DNA from: Aestuariibaculum sediminum
Lineage (GTDB): Bacteria; Bacteroidota; Bacteroidia; Flavobacteriales; Flavobacteriaceae
Assembly (NCBI RefSeq): GCF_014596945.1
Contig: NZ_JACVXB010000005.1
Span: 232,547-271,357 of the forward strand
Direction: 5' to 3'
Length of the DNA stretch: 38,811 bases
Below the pieces are notes generated by a model that saw nothing but the letters and a program-made list of their open reading frames with translations, did not search any database and was not told the DNA's origin. Shown here in pieces: positions 25,232 through 34,210 of this stretch; within the stretch, counting starts at the first letter, position 1; each line of letters opens with the position of its first letter. Position numbers and translations under genes: made by a program.

Positions 25232-27821
25232 TAAACTACCTTTGACAAATTATATTAAACACTGCTTCGCAATATTACTTTTTGCATGTAGCCTTTCTAT
25301 TAAAGCGCAACAAATACCTTATAACGACGGAAAAGCCTACACTATTGGAGATATAGCAGTAATAGGAAATACTGCTTTTGAGGCCCAAACCATTGTTACC
25401 TATTCAGGGCTACAAAAGGGACAAGCAATAACAATTCCAGGAGAGGAAATTAGTGCGGCCATAAAAAAACTATGGAACTCTAAACTATTTAGCGATATTG
25501 AAATTTACCTGACCAAAGTAGAAGGTGACACGGCATTTCTGGAAATTAGATTATCCGATTTACCTCAACTAAATGAGCTTAAAATTAACGGAGTAAAAAA
25601 GAGTAAAATTGAAGGCATCATCAAGGAAAACAAACTTGAAAAAGGTGTTAAAGTTACCGAAAACCTCATTACTACTACAAAAAACTACTTAACAAATAAG
25701 TACCAAAAAGATGGTTTCTATAATACAAAAGTTTTAATAAACACCATCGATATTAAAGATTCTCTAGCTACAGCCAGAGTTAATATGGTTATAAATATTG
25801 ATAAAGGAGAGAAGGTTAAAATTGATGATATCGTAATTAATGGTAACGAGGTTCTAAGTGATAAAACACTTAGAAAAAGTATGAAAAATACAAAAAAGAA
25901 AAACATACTTCGCTTTTTAAAACGATCGAAATATATTGAAGCCGACTATAAAGAAGATCTCGTTAGTTTAATAGACAAGTATAAAGAAAACGGATATAGA
26001 GATGCTCGTATATTGTCAGACAGCGTTATTGTTAACGATAATCAAACCATTTCTTTAAAAATCGATTTAGAAGAAGGCGAAAAATATACTTTCGGAGATA
26101 TTACCTTTATTGGAAACACTGTATATTCCAACCAATATCTTAATAGAATTTTACGTATTAAAAAAGGAGACACCTATAACGGCGTTTTACTTCAAAAACG
26201 TATTGCCGACGACACAAAACCTGATGGTTTCGATATAACGAACGAATACCAGAATCATGGTTATTTATTCTCCACCATTAACCCCGTTGAAGTAAGTGCC
26301 GATAACAATGTTATCGATATGGAAATTAGAATTATTGAAGGTAAACCAGCCTATTTCAATACGGTTTCGGTAGTTGGAAATGATAAAACAAACGATCATG
26401 TTATTTATCGTGAAATCCGTACGCGTCCAGGGCAATTATACAGCAAAGCTAATGTGGTACGTACCGTTAGAGAGCTTGGTCAGTTAGGCTTTTTTGATGC
26501 TCAGGAAATCTCTCCCGACTTTAAAAATGCTAACCCCAACGAAGGTACTATCGACATGGAATATTCGGTTAAAGAAACTGGGTCGAGCCAGATAGAGCTT
26601 CAAGGAGGTTACGGTGGTGGTGGTTTCATTGGTACCTTAGGATTATCATTCAACAACTTTGCAATTAAAGACATCTTTAAAAAAGAAGCTTACAAACCAA
26701 TTCCAATGGGTGATGGCCAAAAACTAGCGTTGCGTTTACAAGCAAGTCGTTTTTACCAAACTTACAGTTTCTCTTTTTCAGAACCATGGATGGGAGGAAA
26801 ACGCCCTGTTCAATTTTCGTCGTCGTTATCGCATACCAAACAATTTTTGTATGACTACCAAACCGGTAATGCCGATAAATCCAGAAGTTTTAATATTACA
26901 GGTATTACTTTTGGTTTAGCAAAACGTTTAACCGTACCTGATGATTATTTTACATTATCTCAGGCCTTAAGTTATCAGCGTTACGATTTAAATAATTACA
27001 ACACTGGTTTATTTACTTTCGGTGATGGATTTTCAAATAACTTGTCTTATACTGTAGGATTAAGTAGAAATAATACTAGTGTAGATCCTATTTATCCAAC
27101 GGGTGGATCTAATTTCTCGGTAACTGCAAAATTATCGTTCCCATACTCCTTAGTAAACGGTGTAGATTATACGGCACTTAAAAATGAAAGAGACGATAAC
27201 TTTGCTATTTTAACCGACCCAGATGCTACAGCTGCAGAACAAGCCGATGCCAATACGCGAATTTCTGAAATCGATCAGGAGCGTTACAATTGGTTGGAAT
27301 TTTACAAAGTAAAATTTAAAGCAGACTGGTTTGCCCAAGTTATCCCTAATACAGATTTAGTTTTAAAACCAAGTGTTGAATTTGGATTCCTTGGAGCATA
27401 CAATCAAGACAGAGGTGTTATCCCTTTCGAACGTTTCTTCCTTGGAGGTGATGGTTTAGGAAGTTATAGTTTAGATGGTAGAGAGGCTATTGCTTTACGT
27501 GGTTATCCAAACCAATCGTTATCAACTAATGATGGAGGTACCATTTACAATAAGTTCTCATTAGAGCTACGCTACCCAATAACTTTAAAAGCTTCAGCTA
27601 AAATTTACGGTTTAACCTTCCTTGAAGGTGGTGCATCATATAATAATTTTAGAGATTACAATCCATTTGATTTAAAACGTTCGGCTGGTGTAGGACTAAG
27701 AATTTTTATGCCTGCTTTTGGATTGTTGGGTATCGATTTTGGTCATGGTTTCGACAATGTTCCTGGCGATACAGAGAAAAGTGGTTGGCAAACACACTTT
27801 ATTATTGGACAACAATTTTAA
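25215..27821 (+). CDS. bamA: Outer membrane protein assembly factor BamA
   Basis: This is the core Omp85 insertase of the BAM complex, about 868 residues. A signal peptide (YIKHCFAILLFACSLSIKAQ) is followed by five POTRA domains (about residues 30-430) and a 16-strand barrel. The barrel loop motif LRGYP, equivalent to VRGF, and a C-terminal strand ending in GQQF are present. No suitable ATG exists. GTG at 25215 overlaps uppS by 17 nt, and TTG at 25242 would start MTNYIKHC right before the signal peptide. Either fits, and I list the GTG. It follows uppS without a gap and precedes the two chaperone genes that deliver its substrates. Confidence 0.95.
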   Translation: MNNLANKLPLTNYIKHCFAILLFACSLSIKAQQIPYNDGKAYTIGDIAVIGNTAFEAQTIVTYSGLQKGQAITIPGEEISAAIKKLWNSKLFSDIEIYLTKVEGDTAFLEIRLSDLPQLNELKINGVKKSKIEGIIKENKLEKGVKVTENLITTTKNYLTNKYQKDGFYNTKVLINTIDIKDSLATARVNMVINIDKGEKVKIDDIVINGNEVLSDKTLRKSMKNTKKKNILRFLKRSKYIEADYKEDLVSLIDKYKENGYRDARILSDSVIVNDNQTISLKIDLEEGEKYTFGDITFIGNTVYSNQYLNRILRIKKGDTYNGVLLQKRIADDTKPDGFDITNEYQNHGYLFSTINPVEVSADNNVIDMEIRIIEGKPAYFNTVSVVGNDKTNDHVIYREIRTRPGQLYSKANVVRTVRELGQLGFFDAQEISPDFKNANPNEGTIDMEYSVKETGSSQIELQGGYGGGGFIGTLGLSFNNFAIKDIFKKEAYKPIPMGDGQKLALRLQASRFYQTYSFSFSEPWMGGKRPVQFSSSLSHTKQFLYDYQTGNADKSRSFNITGITFGLAKRLTVPDDYFTLSQALSYQRYDLNNYNTGLFTFGDGFSNNLSYTVGLSRNNTSVDPIYPTGGSNFSVTAKLSFPYSLVNGVDYTALKNERDDNFAILTDPDATAAEQADANTRISEIDQERYNWLEFYKVKFKADWFAQVIPNTDLVLKPSVEFGFLGAYNQDRGVIPFERFFLGGDGLGSYSLDGREAIALRGYPNQSLSTNDGGTIYNKFSLELRYPITLKASAKIYGLTFLEGGASYNNFRDYNPFDLKRSAGVGLRIFMPAFGLLGIDFGHGFDNVPGDTEKSGWQTHFIIGQQF

Positions 27822-28079
27822 TTTTGGCACGATATTTTCTAATTACACCATAAGTATTTGAAATGAATTGAAATTTTTGAGATTAATTTTCGTTAATTTT
27901 TGAAATGAGCTTTCTAAAATTTTTCATAACAAGGAAATTGTTTATTTTGCGAGTAGCATTTTCAATGAAATTTTTACGAAACTTAACTATTGAAAATTCA
28001 ATTCTAATCGTGGCAGACTTAAAAAATATCATCTGTCTTTTTAGAATTTATAATTAAATAAATTTAAAAACTCAAACAG

Positions 28080-29093
28080 ATGAAAAACAACGTTCTTTTT
28101 TTACTGATACTAGTTTTTACTCTGAGCTTTTCGGCACAAGCACAACGTGGCGTTAGAATCGCTTATATCGACACCGAGTACATCTTAGAAAATGTTCCAG
28201 AATACCAGGAAGCCACTTCGCAACTAAACGATAAGGCCAACAAATGGAAATCTGAAATAGATTCTAAACTAACCGCTGTAGAACAAAAACGAAAAGACTT
28301 AAGCAACGAAAAAGCCCTTTTAACCAAAGAGCTTATTGAGGAGCGCGAAGAAGATATTGCTTTCGAAGAACAAGAAATATTAGATTATCAACAAAAACGA
28401 TTTGGACCAAACGGCGATTTGTTTATTCAAAAAAGACAACTCATGCAGCCTGTACAAGACCAAATTTTTGCAGCAGTCCAGGATATTGCTGAAAAAAGAA
28501 AATACGATTTTATTTTCGATAAGTCTTCCGATGCAACTATGCTTTTCTCTAATAGTGCTTTCGATGTAAGTGAACAAATAATTAGAAGTATTAGCAGAAC
28601 TTCAAAACGTACGCAAGCCCAATCGCGCGCCGAAAAACGTGCCGCCGAAGATGAAGAGTTACTTCCAGAAATAAATGAAGAACTGGAAGCACGAGAAAAA
28701 GCTTTAAAAGAAAAACAAGACGCCAGAGAAAGCGCCATTGAAAAGCGAAGACAAGAAATTTTAGAAGCCCGTGAAGCTAAACAAAGAGAAGCTGAAGAAC
28801 GCCGACAAAAAATTCTTGAAGAACGTGAAAAAGTAAGACAAGAAAAATTAGCAGCAAGGCAAAAAGCTGCTGGTGTTTCCACTGAAGAAACCACAGCAAA
28901 ATCAACCGAAGGAACAAAAGCAAATGAAACAGGCGAAAAAGAAAAAACACAAGCCCAACTCATTGAAGAAAATAGACAAAAAAAATTAGCCGAACGCGAG
29001 GCTAGAAAAAAAGAATTAGAAGAAAGACGACAAAAAATTTTAGAAGAAAGACAACGCGTAAAAGATAGTATAACCAATAGTAGAAACAATTAA
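28080..29093 (+). CDS. OmpH/Skp-family periplasmic chaperone, long form
   Basis: The protein has 337 residues. A signal peptide ends near FSAQAQ (residue 21). Residues about 22-170 are a normal OmpH/Skp domain (RIAYIDTEYILENVPEYQEA, then QPVQDQIFAAVQDIAEKRKYDFIFDKS). The remaining ~165 residues are a highly charged Arg/Glu/Lys coiled coil not found in classical Skp. It contains two near copies of ERRQKILEER (near 241-255 and 315-325) and a Thr/Glu-rich break near 270-290. Skp holds unfolded outer-membrane proteins for BamA, and bamA is directly upstream. The long tail may lengthen the tentacles or bind peptidoglycan or partners; that is inference. Confidence 0.88.
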   Translation: MKNNVLFLLILVFTLSFSAQAQRGVRIAYIDTEYILENVPEYQEATSQLNDKANKWKSEIDSKLTAVEQKRKDLSNEKALLTKELIEEREEDIAFEEQEILDYQQKRFGPNGDLFIQKRQLMQPVQDQIFAAVQDIAEKRKYDFIFDKSSDATMLFSNSAFDVSEQIIRSISRTSKRTQAQSRAEKRAAEDEELLPEINEELEAREKALKEKQDARESAIEKRRQEILEAREAKQREAEERRQKILEEREKVRQEKLAARQKAAGVSTEETTAKSTEGTKANETGEKEKTQAQLIEENRQKKLAEREARKKELEERRQKILEERQRVKDSITNSRNN

Positions 29094-29133
29094 AATTAAA
29101 ACAATTTAAAACACACTTAATACTTATTTAAAA

Positions 29134-29640
29134 ATGAAACAATTAAAAACACTTTTATTAGCAACTGTACTATGTGTTGCATCTGTAAGTTTAACACAAG
29201 CACAAAGTAAAGTAGCTCATATAAACACTCAAGAGCTAATTCAAGCGATGCCGGAGATGAAAGATGCACAATCGCAACTTGAGACGTTAAGTAAAACATA
29301 CCAAACTGAGATGCAAGGTACCATTACTGAGTATCAAAATACAGTAAAACAATACGACGCAGAAGCTGCAACAAAAACTGAAGAAGAAAACGCTAAAAGA
29401 ATGCAAGAATTGCAAGAAAAGCAAAGACGTATTCAACAGTTCCAAGCTGATGCTCAAAAAGATTTACAAAAAAAGGAAATGGATTTATTACAACCAATTA
29501 CCGAAAAAGCAAGAGCTGCCATTTTAAAAGTAGCTAGAGCTCAAGGTTTCGATTACGTTTTAGATTCTGCTCAGGGAGTTACAATCTTAGCCGATGGTAA
29601 AAACTTACTTGACGATGTAAAGAAAGAATTAGGTATCTAA
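29134..29640 (+). CDS. OmpH/Skp-family periplasmic chaperone, short form
   Basis: This 168-residue protein of standard Skp length has a signal peptide (cut near LTQAQ, residue 24). It continues SKVAHINTQELIQAMPEMKDAQSQL and a coiled-coil middle rich in Gln/Glu/Lys (about 45-120). The domain closes with ITEKARAAILKVARAQGFDYVLDS. It lies 40 nt after the long paralogue, as a tandem duplicate that has diverged greatly in the tail. A strong terminator follows at 29665-29695. Confidence 0.93.
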   Translation: MKQLKTLLLATVLCVASVSLTQAQSKVAHINTQELIQAMPEMKDAQSQLETLSKTYQTEMQGTITEYQNTVKQYDAEAATKTEEENAKRMQELQEKQRRIQQFQADAQKDLQKKEMDLLQPITEKARAAILKVARAQGFDYVLDSAQGVTILADGKNLLDDVKKELGI

Positions 29641-29664
29641 TTTTTTATAAAATAAATTAAACTT

Positions 29665-29695
29665 AAAGCTGCTTTTTACAAAGCAGCTTTTTTTA
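29665..29695 (+). terminator. Terminator after the ompH pair
   Basis: An 11-bp perfect stem (AAAGCTGCTTT / AAAGCAGCTTT) with a 4-nt loop (TTAC) is followed by TTTTATTTTTG. The T tract also contains the -7-like box of murI. Confidence 0.9.
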
Positions 29696-29701
29696 TTTTT
29701 G
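29694..29701 (+). promoter_or_regulatory. -7-like box directly before murI
   Basis: An exact TATTTTTG is formed by the T tract of the upstream terminator, ending only 5 nt before the murI ATG. No TTG stands at the right distance. If it is used, the murI mRNA would be leaderless or nearly so. Confidence 0.3.
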
Positions 29702-29706
29702 TTAAT

Positions 29707-30486
29707 ATGAGCAAACAACCTATTGGTATTTTCGATTCTGGCGTTGGTGGCACATCAATATGGAAAGAAATACACACTTTACTCCCTTACGAAAACACCA
29801 TTTATCTCGCCGATAGCATAAATGCGCCTTACGGTTTAAAGGGTAAACAAAAGATTATTGAACTAAGTATTAAAAACACCGAATACTTAATAAATAGTGG
29901 TTGTAAACTCATTGTTGTGGCCTGTAATACAGCCACTACTAATGCCATAAGTGTTTTAAGAGCATCATACAATATCCCTTTTATAGGAATCGAACCAGCT
30001 ATAAAACCAGCAGCACTTCATACCAAAACCCATAGCGTTGGTATTTTAGCCACCCAAGGCACCCTAAGCAGTGAATTATTCTCCAAAACCTCGGGGTTAT
30101 TTGCAAGTCACATTCAGGTTATTGAACAAGTAGGTGAAGGCATTGTTGAACTCATTGAAGCCGGCAAGGTAAATTCGGATGAAATGAAACAATTATTGAG
30201 CGCGTATTTAAAACCAATGATAGAAGCTAAAATAGATTATCTGGTTTTAGGATGCACACATTACCCTTATTTAATGCCATTACTGTTAGAATTACTTCCA
30301 AAACACGTGAAGATTATTGATTCCGGTGAAGCCGTTGCCAGACAAACCAAAGCGATTCTTGAAAAACATGAATTGTTAAATACCCAGACATTAAAACCAG
30401 AGAATAAATTCTATACTAATGGCAATCCAGAAGTACTGAGAGCGTTACTAAATAATCAATATACACTAGAAAATTTAAAGTTTTAA
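29707..30486 (+). CDS. murI: Glutamate racemase
   Basis: This enzyme converts L- to D-glutamate for peptidoglycan. The protein has 259 residues. Asp10-Ser11 in IGIFDSGVGG begin the active site. The two catalytic cysteines are Cys73 in VACNTAT and Cys183 in LGCTHYPYL, each in its conserved setting. APYGLKGKQ near 40-48 is the usual substrate loop. It follows the ompH terminator and ends the rightward block. The gene converges on the gamma-carbonic-anhydrase gene across a GC-rich structured element. Confidence 0.96.
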   Translation: MSKQPIGIFDSGVGGTSIWKEIHTLLPYENTIYLADSINAPYGLKGKQKIIELSIKNTEYLINSGCKLIVVACNTATTNAISVLRASYNIPFIGIEPAIKPAALHTKTHSVGILATQGTLSSELFSKTSGLFASHIQVIEQVGEGIVELIEAGKVNSDEMKQLLSAYLKPMIEAKIDYLVLGCTHYPYLMPLLLELLPKHVKIIDSGEAVARQTKAILEKHELLNTQTLKPENKFYTNGNPEVLRALLNNQYTLENLKF

Positions 30487-30490
30487 TAAT

Positions 30491-30600
30491 ACCTCGCATT
30501 AGGGAATGAGCGGCCTGTTTTGAGCTCGCCGACAAAGAAGGCAGCGAGTAGCGAAAGTCCGCCCCCTATAACGTGAAACGGTATAGCGGATAATGCCCTA
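30491..30600. repeat. GC-rich structured intergenic element
   Basis: Between two converging genes lies about 110 nt with clearly higher GC than its surroundings and several nested complementarities. GCATTA (30496-30501) pairs with TAATGC (30591-30596). GCGGCCT (30510-30516) pairs with AGTCCGC (30556-30562) with one mismatch. CTCGC (30525-30529) pairs with GCGAG (30544-30548). CTATAACGT (30566-30574) forms a hairpin with ACGGTATAG (30578-30586) around GAA. No ORF is present. I recall similar GC-rich folded repeats in flavobacterial intergenic DNA. It could be a dispersed repeat, a terminator for one or both genes, or a small RNA. Confidence 0.55.
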
Positions 30601-30605
30601 TAATT

Positions 30606-31124
30606 TTAATCTTCCTTAAACCAGCTGGAGTATTTCACGTAGTTATTTGCTATTCGATCTATTTGCCCGGATATTAATTCCTGACTAATATCTTTAATTT
30701 TTTTAGCTGGAACTCCAGCATAAATACTTCCAGATTCTACATGGGTATTCTGGGTTAGCACAGCACCTGCTGCAATAATACTATTACTCTCAATAATACA
30801 ATCGTCCATTACAATACTGCCCATCCCTATTAAAACATTATCGTGTATGGTGCAACCATGAACCAAAGCATTATGACCAATGGAAACATTATTCCCTATA
30901 TTAGTTGGTGCTGTTTGATAAGTAGCATGAATTACCGCTCCATCCTGAACATTCACTTTGTTCCCCATTTTTATATAATGAACATCGCCGCGAATAACAG
31001 CATTAAACCATACACTACAATCGTTACCCATTGTCACATCACCAACTATCGTAGCATTTTCGGCAACATAACAATTATTAGGAATTTGAGGTGACTTTCC
31101 ATTTACAGGTTTTATTACAGGCAT
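30606..31124 (-). CDS. Gamma-carbonic-anhydrase-like hexapeptide-repeat protein
   Basis: The protein has 172 residues and forms a left-handed beta-helix of hexapeptide repeats (NATIVGDVTMGNDCSVWFNA onward). It is expected to be a trimer, with metal ligands in the family's positions: His in VIHATYQ and two in SIGHNALVHGC. These match YrdA/PaaY-type gamma-carbonic anhydrases, many of which have weak or unproven anhydrase activity. The C-terminal GVPAKKIKDI is a standard family end. It lies 90 nt downstream of the response regulator on the same strand, with a 16-bp palindrome in between. The annotation is by family; catalysis is uncertain. Confidence 0.88.
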   Translation of the reverse strand: MPVIKPVNGKSPQIPNNCYVAENATIVGDVTMGNDCSVWFNAVIRGDVHYIKMGNKVNVQDGAVIHATYQTAPTNIGNNVSIGHNALVHGCTIHDNVLIGMGSIVMDDCIIESNSIIAAGAVLTQNTHVESGSIYAGVPAKKIKDISQELISGQIDRIANNYVKYSSWFKED

Positions 31125-31147
31125 AATACATTATTTTGAAAGAAGTG

Positions 31148-31163
31148 GCGTTAAATTTAACGC
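31148..31163. promoter_or_regulatory. 16-bp perfect palindrome upstream of gamma-CA gene
   Basis: GCGTTAAATTTAACGC is a zero-spacer palindrome 24 nt before the ATG. Its centre TAAATTTA is 7 of 8 to the -7 box, so a bound repressor could block transcription. About one such palindrome is expected by chance in a window of this size. Confidence 0.25.
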
Positions 31164-31214
31164 TTAACTTTTAATTATTTTTATAAATTTTGAACTGTTA
31201 AATAGACTACAATA

Positions 31215-31949
31215 TTATTTAAAAAACGCCAATAAATCAGATTTTTTTGAAGCCGACACCATAATTTCCTTTCCGTTTGAAAGCACCACGCTTCCACCTT
31301 TACCTTTTACATATTTAATGACCTGATTGACATTAACTAAATACGATTTATGCACACGTGCAAACCCAGTATGCAATAAAGCATCCTCAAAATATTTAAG
31401 TGTTTTACTAACTACCTTTTTTTTATTATCACTTAGGTAGATTTCGGTATAATTATCGTCGGCTTTGCAGTATAAAATTTCATTAATCTCTAAAACTTCA
31501 AAACCATTAAACTGTGGTATCGTAATTTTTCCACTAACGTTATTCACTTTTGGAAGCAGTACTTGTTCATGAAGCGCCTGTTCCTTTTGTTTTATTTGGG
31601 TAACATAATCTACCGCCTTAATAAGTTCGTCGATAGAAATAGGTTTCATTAAATAATAACTGGCATGGGCATTTAATGCTTCGATAGCGTAATGGTTATA
31701 GGCGGTAACAAAAATGGTTTCAAAATCGATATCACCCACTTTATCAAGTAAATCGAACGCATTACCATACGGCATTTCTACGTCTAGAAACACCAAGTCT
31801 AAGTCATTATTACGAATCAAAACTAAGGCTTCTTCTACATTTTCGGCCTCACCCAATATGGATACGTTAGGACAATACTTGCCAAGATAATTTTTTAAAA
31901 TATCTCGACTTGTTTGTTCGTCTTCCACAATTACTGCATTTAAATTCAT
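31215..31949 (-). CDS. LytTR-family response regulator
   Basis: The protein has 244 residues. The receiver domain (about 1-120) has acidic residues ED at 10-11 and phospho-acceptor Asp56 in VFLDVEMP, with the conserved Thr in FVTAYN and Lys in MKPIS. The LytTR DNA-binding domain (about 145-244) includes ILYCKADDNYTEIYL and FARVHKSYLVNVNQVIKY. These regulators usually bind pairs of short direct repeats on one face of the DNA. Its ATG immediately abuts the stop of the sensor kinase gene, so the two are cotranscribed and coupled. The 21-bp-spaced repeats at 34211-34264 upstream of the kinase are a likely binding site. Confidence 0.93.
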   Translation of the reverse strand: MNLNAVIVEDEQTSRDILKNYLGKYCPNVSILGEAENVEEALVLIRNNDLDLVFLDVEMPYGNAFDLLDKVGDIDFETIFVTAYNHYAIEALNAHASYYLMKPISIDELIKAVDYVTQIKQKEQALHEQVLLPKVNNVSGKITIPQFNGFEVLEINEILYCKADDNYTEIYLSDNKKKVVSKTLKYFEDALLHTGFARVHKSYLVNVNQVIKYVKGKGGSVVLSNGKEIMVSASKKSDLLAFFK

Positions 31950-34121
31950 TTAATCCCTTTTTAAGGTTAACACGACTTTAGTCCCGGTATCTTCAGCATT
32001 TTGATAATCTTCTATAAGTACATCCACCTTATCTTTGTACATATCATTTAAAATATCAATTCGCTTTTTAATATTTCCAATCCCTTTTGAGTTTTGCTTT
32101 TTCTGGTGTTCAGTTTTTAAAGCTTTTGATTGCCGACGACCAATACCATCATCTGTAATCGTAATTTCTATCTCGTCCATTGATTTTTGTACAAGTCCAA
32201 TATTTAAGTGTCCTTTCGTTTTTTTATAGCGCAACCCATGCCACACCGCATTCTCAATATATGGTTGTAATAACATAGGCGGAATTACAAAATCCTTTAA
32301 ATTGATATTATCATCAATTTCAATTTCGTAATCAAATTTGTCTTTAAACCTGAAATGTTCCAGTTTGGTGTAAAGCCGAATCAGTTCAATTTCTTTCTCC
32401 AACGGAATAAAATCCTCTTCACTATTCTCTAATACCGCTCGCATTAAAAGAGAAAAATCCGATAGATATTTATTCGCAGCACGCTCGTCGTTTAAAGCTA
32501 TAAAACTGTTCACAGAATTTAACGCGTTAAAAATAAAATGCGGATTCATTTGACTACGTAAACTTTTTAATGCCAACAAATTATTTGCCAAACGTTGTTG
32601 TCTTATATTCTTTAACATTAAAAAAGCCATAACAAGAAGTAAAATTACACCCCCAATTAATGAGTATATAATAAGTTTTTGTCGTTTAGACTGCTCTTCG
32701 GAAAGTTGAAATTTGCTTTCGGAAAGGGCTCGATCACTTTCTAAACTTGAAATTCTATTCTGCTTGCTTATAATATCTTTACTAAATCTTGCCGCCTGCG
32801 ATATTTCCTGTTCTTTTTTTAGGTATAACTTATCAACTAATTCTACATAATCCTGATATGCCAAAAGTGCTTTATCAAACTCTCCGGCATCTCTATAAAC
32901 TTCAGAAAGTTTTCTGGTGGCATCTTTTTGAACTATTAAATCTTCCTTTATGTTAGCTTCAGCAATACTATTTTGTAAAAAAGGAATAGCATTTTGGTAA
33001 TCTTTTTGAGCAGCATAGGCATTACCTATCTTATAATTTTGCTTTTGGGGAGTTAAAGCACTTTCGTTTTTAAAAACCGAATCATTTTCTAAATTTTTAA
33101 TACTGCTAAGTGCTTCCTTACGCAGTTCTATTTCATCAGAAAAATTGCGGTTTTCATTTTCGAAATCGGCAACTTTTATTTTCTGCTCTACCAATCGGGC
33201 TTCATTTTCAGTATTTGCAACTTGGATAGATTTTTTAAAATAGCCTTTAGCCCTTTCGGCATCACCCATAGCGTTATAACTCTGTGCTATCTTTGAGTTT
33301 AAATCTGTTATTTTTGAAGTTATTGCAGCCTTCTTTGCAACTTGTAAACCATTGTTGTACGCCTTTATGGCTTGTTGAAAAGCTTTAGTTGAAACATATA
33401 CATCACCTATTCCTTCATAAAGCACAATTAATTGCCAGTTGGACAATTCTTCTTTATTGATGGCATTGTAAAGCGCTAAACTTTCCTGATAATTTTTATT
33501 TAATTTATAAGCCTTAGCTAGTTTTATATTAACCTCGTTAAGGTTTCTGCTTTGCAAACTTATGCGGTAATTAGAAACAGCCAAATCGTACTGTTTCCAA
33601 AACATATAAACATCGCCTAAAACTTCATAAGCTTGCGCATTTTCTTTTGCCGAACCACTTTCTGTCAAGGCATCACCAACAAATTGGATACTTTTTTCCG
33701 CATCGGTTTTTTGATAGAATTCAGCAGAATCAATTAAAGCATTAAACGATATCAAATTTTTTGAGGCTCGTTTTCCTTTTAGATACGTTTTTTCGTTTTT
33801 ATTAGACTTTACTAAAACCTTTATCCTTTCATTGTTTTGTATCGTATAGTAAACCGTTTGAAAATCCTTATGTCTTATGGTAAGTTCATCCCCTTTCCTA
33901 GCTTCGATTTTAAACTCACCAAAAATATCGGTAGTTGTATACCCCCCGCCATTTACTTCAATATTTACATTTGGAATTGGCTTATTAGTATCGTCATCTA
34001 TAACCGACCCTCTTACAGAAAACTTGGAACCTTGATTTAAAATCACATTATTATTCTGCGCAATGACAAGGGTCGTGCACAAAAGAAACAGGAACCATAT
34101 ATTAATTCTTAATCGTTTCAT
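31950..34121 (-). CDS. Sensor histidine kinase (LytS/His_kinase type) with TPR sensor region
   Basis: The protein has about 723 residues. Signal peptide (residues 1-21), then a carboxypeptidase-regulatory-like beta domain (about 35-100, SVRGSVIDDDTNKPIPNVNI). TPR repeats span about 155-440 (EVLGDVYMFWKQYDLAVSNY and others), followed by a coiled coil, then one membrane helix near 484-505. The cytoplasmic kinase has its phospho-His near 528 in LRSQMNPHFIFNALNSV, the N box PPMLLQPYIENAVWHGL near 615, and the G box TDDGIGRRQS near 656. The start is the ATG at 34121; a TTG two codons earlier is also in frame. A large periplasmic TPR sensor suggests sensing of protein or peptide partners. It forms an operon with the LytTR regulator. 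Confidence 0.92.
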   Translation of the reverse strand: MKRLRINIWFLFLLCTTLVIAQNNNVILNQGSKFSVRGSVIDDDTNKPIPNVNIEVNGGGYTTTDIFGEFKIEARKGDELTIRHKDFQTVYYTIQNNERIKVLVKSNKNEKTYLKGKRASKNLISFNALIDSAEFYQKTDAEKSIQFVGDALTESGSAKENAQAYEVLGDVYMFWKQYDLAVSNYRISLQSRNLNEVNIKLAKAYKLNKNYQESLALYNAINKEELSNWQLIVLYEGIGDVYVSTKAFQQAIKAYNNGLQVAKKAAITSKITDLNSKIAQSYNAMGDAERAKGYFKKSIQVANTENEARLVEQKIKVADFENENRNFSDEIELRKEALSSIKNLENDSVFKNESALTPQKQNYKIGNAYAAQKDYQNAIPFLQNSIAEANIKEDLIVQKDATRKLSEVYRDAGEFDKALLAYQDYVELVDKLYLKKEQEISQAARFSKDIISKQNRISSLESDRALSESKFQLSEEQSKRQKLIIYSLIGGVILLLVMAFLMLKNIRQQRLANNLLALKSLRSQMNPHFIFNALNSVNSFIALNDERAANKYLSDFSLLMRAVLENSEEDFIPLEKEIELIRLYTKLEHFRFKDKFDYEIEIDDNINLKDFVIPPMLLQPYIENAVWHGLRYKKTKGHLNIGLVQKSMDEIEITITDDGIGRRQSKALKTEHQKKQNSKGIGNIKKRIDILNDMYKDKVDVLIEDYQNAEDTGTKVVLTLKRD

Positions 34122-34210
34122 AAGCAAAACTTAGCTAAACATACGCACTTTACTTGGTAAAATAAAATGATGATTTTATAAAATAAACCTTTTGAATAAT
34201 GCACGAACCT

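Noticed and set aside
28427-29089. 220-residue Ser/Phe/Cys-rich frame on the minus strand
   Set aside because: It lies wholly antisense to the charged coiled coil of the long OmpH gene. The composition is just the complement of Glu/Lys/Arg codons.
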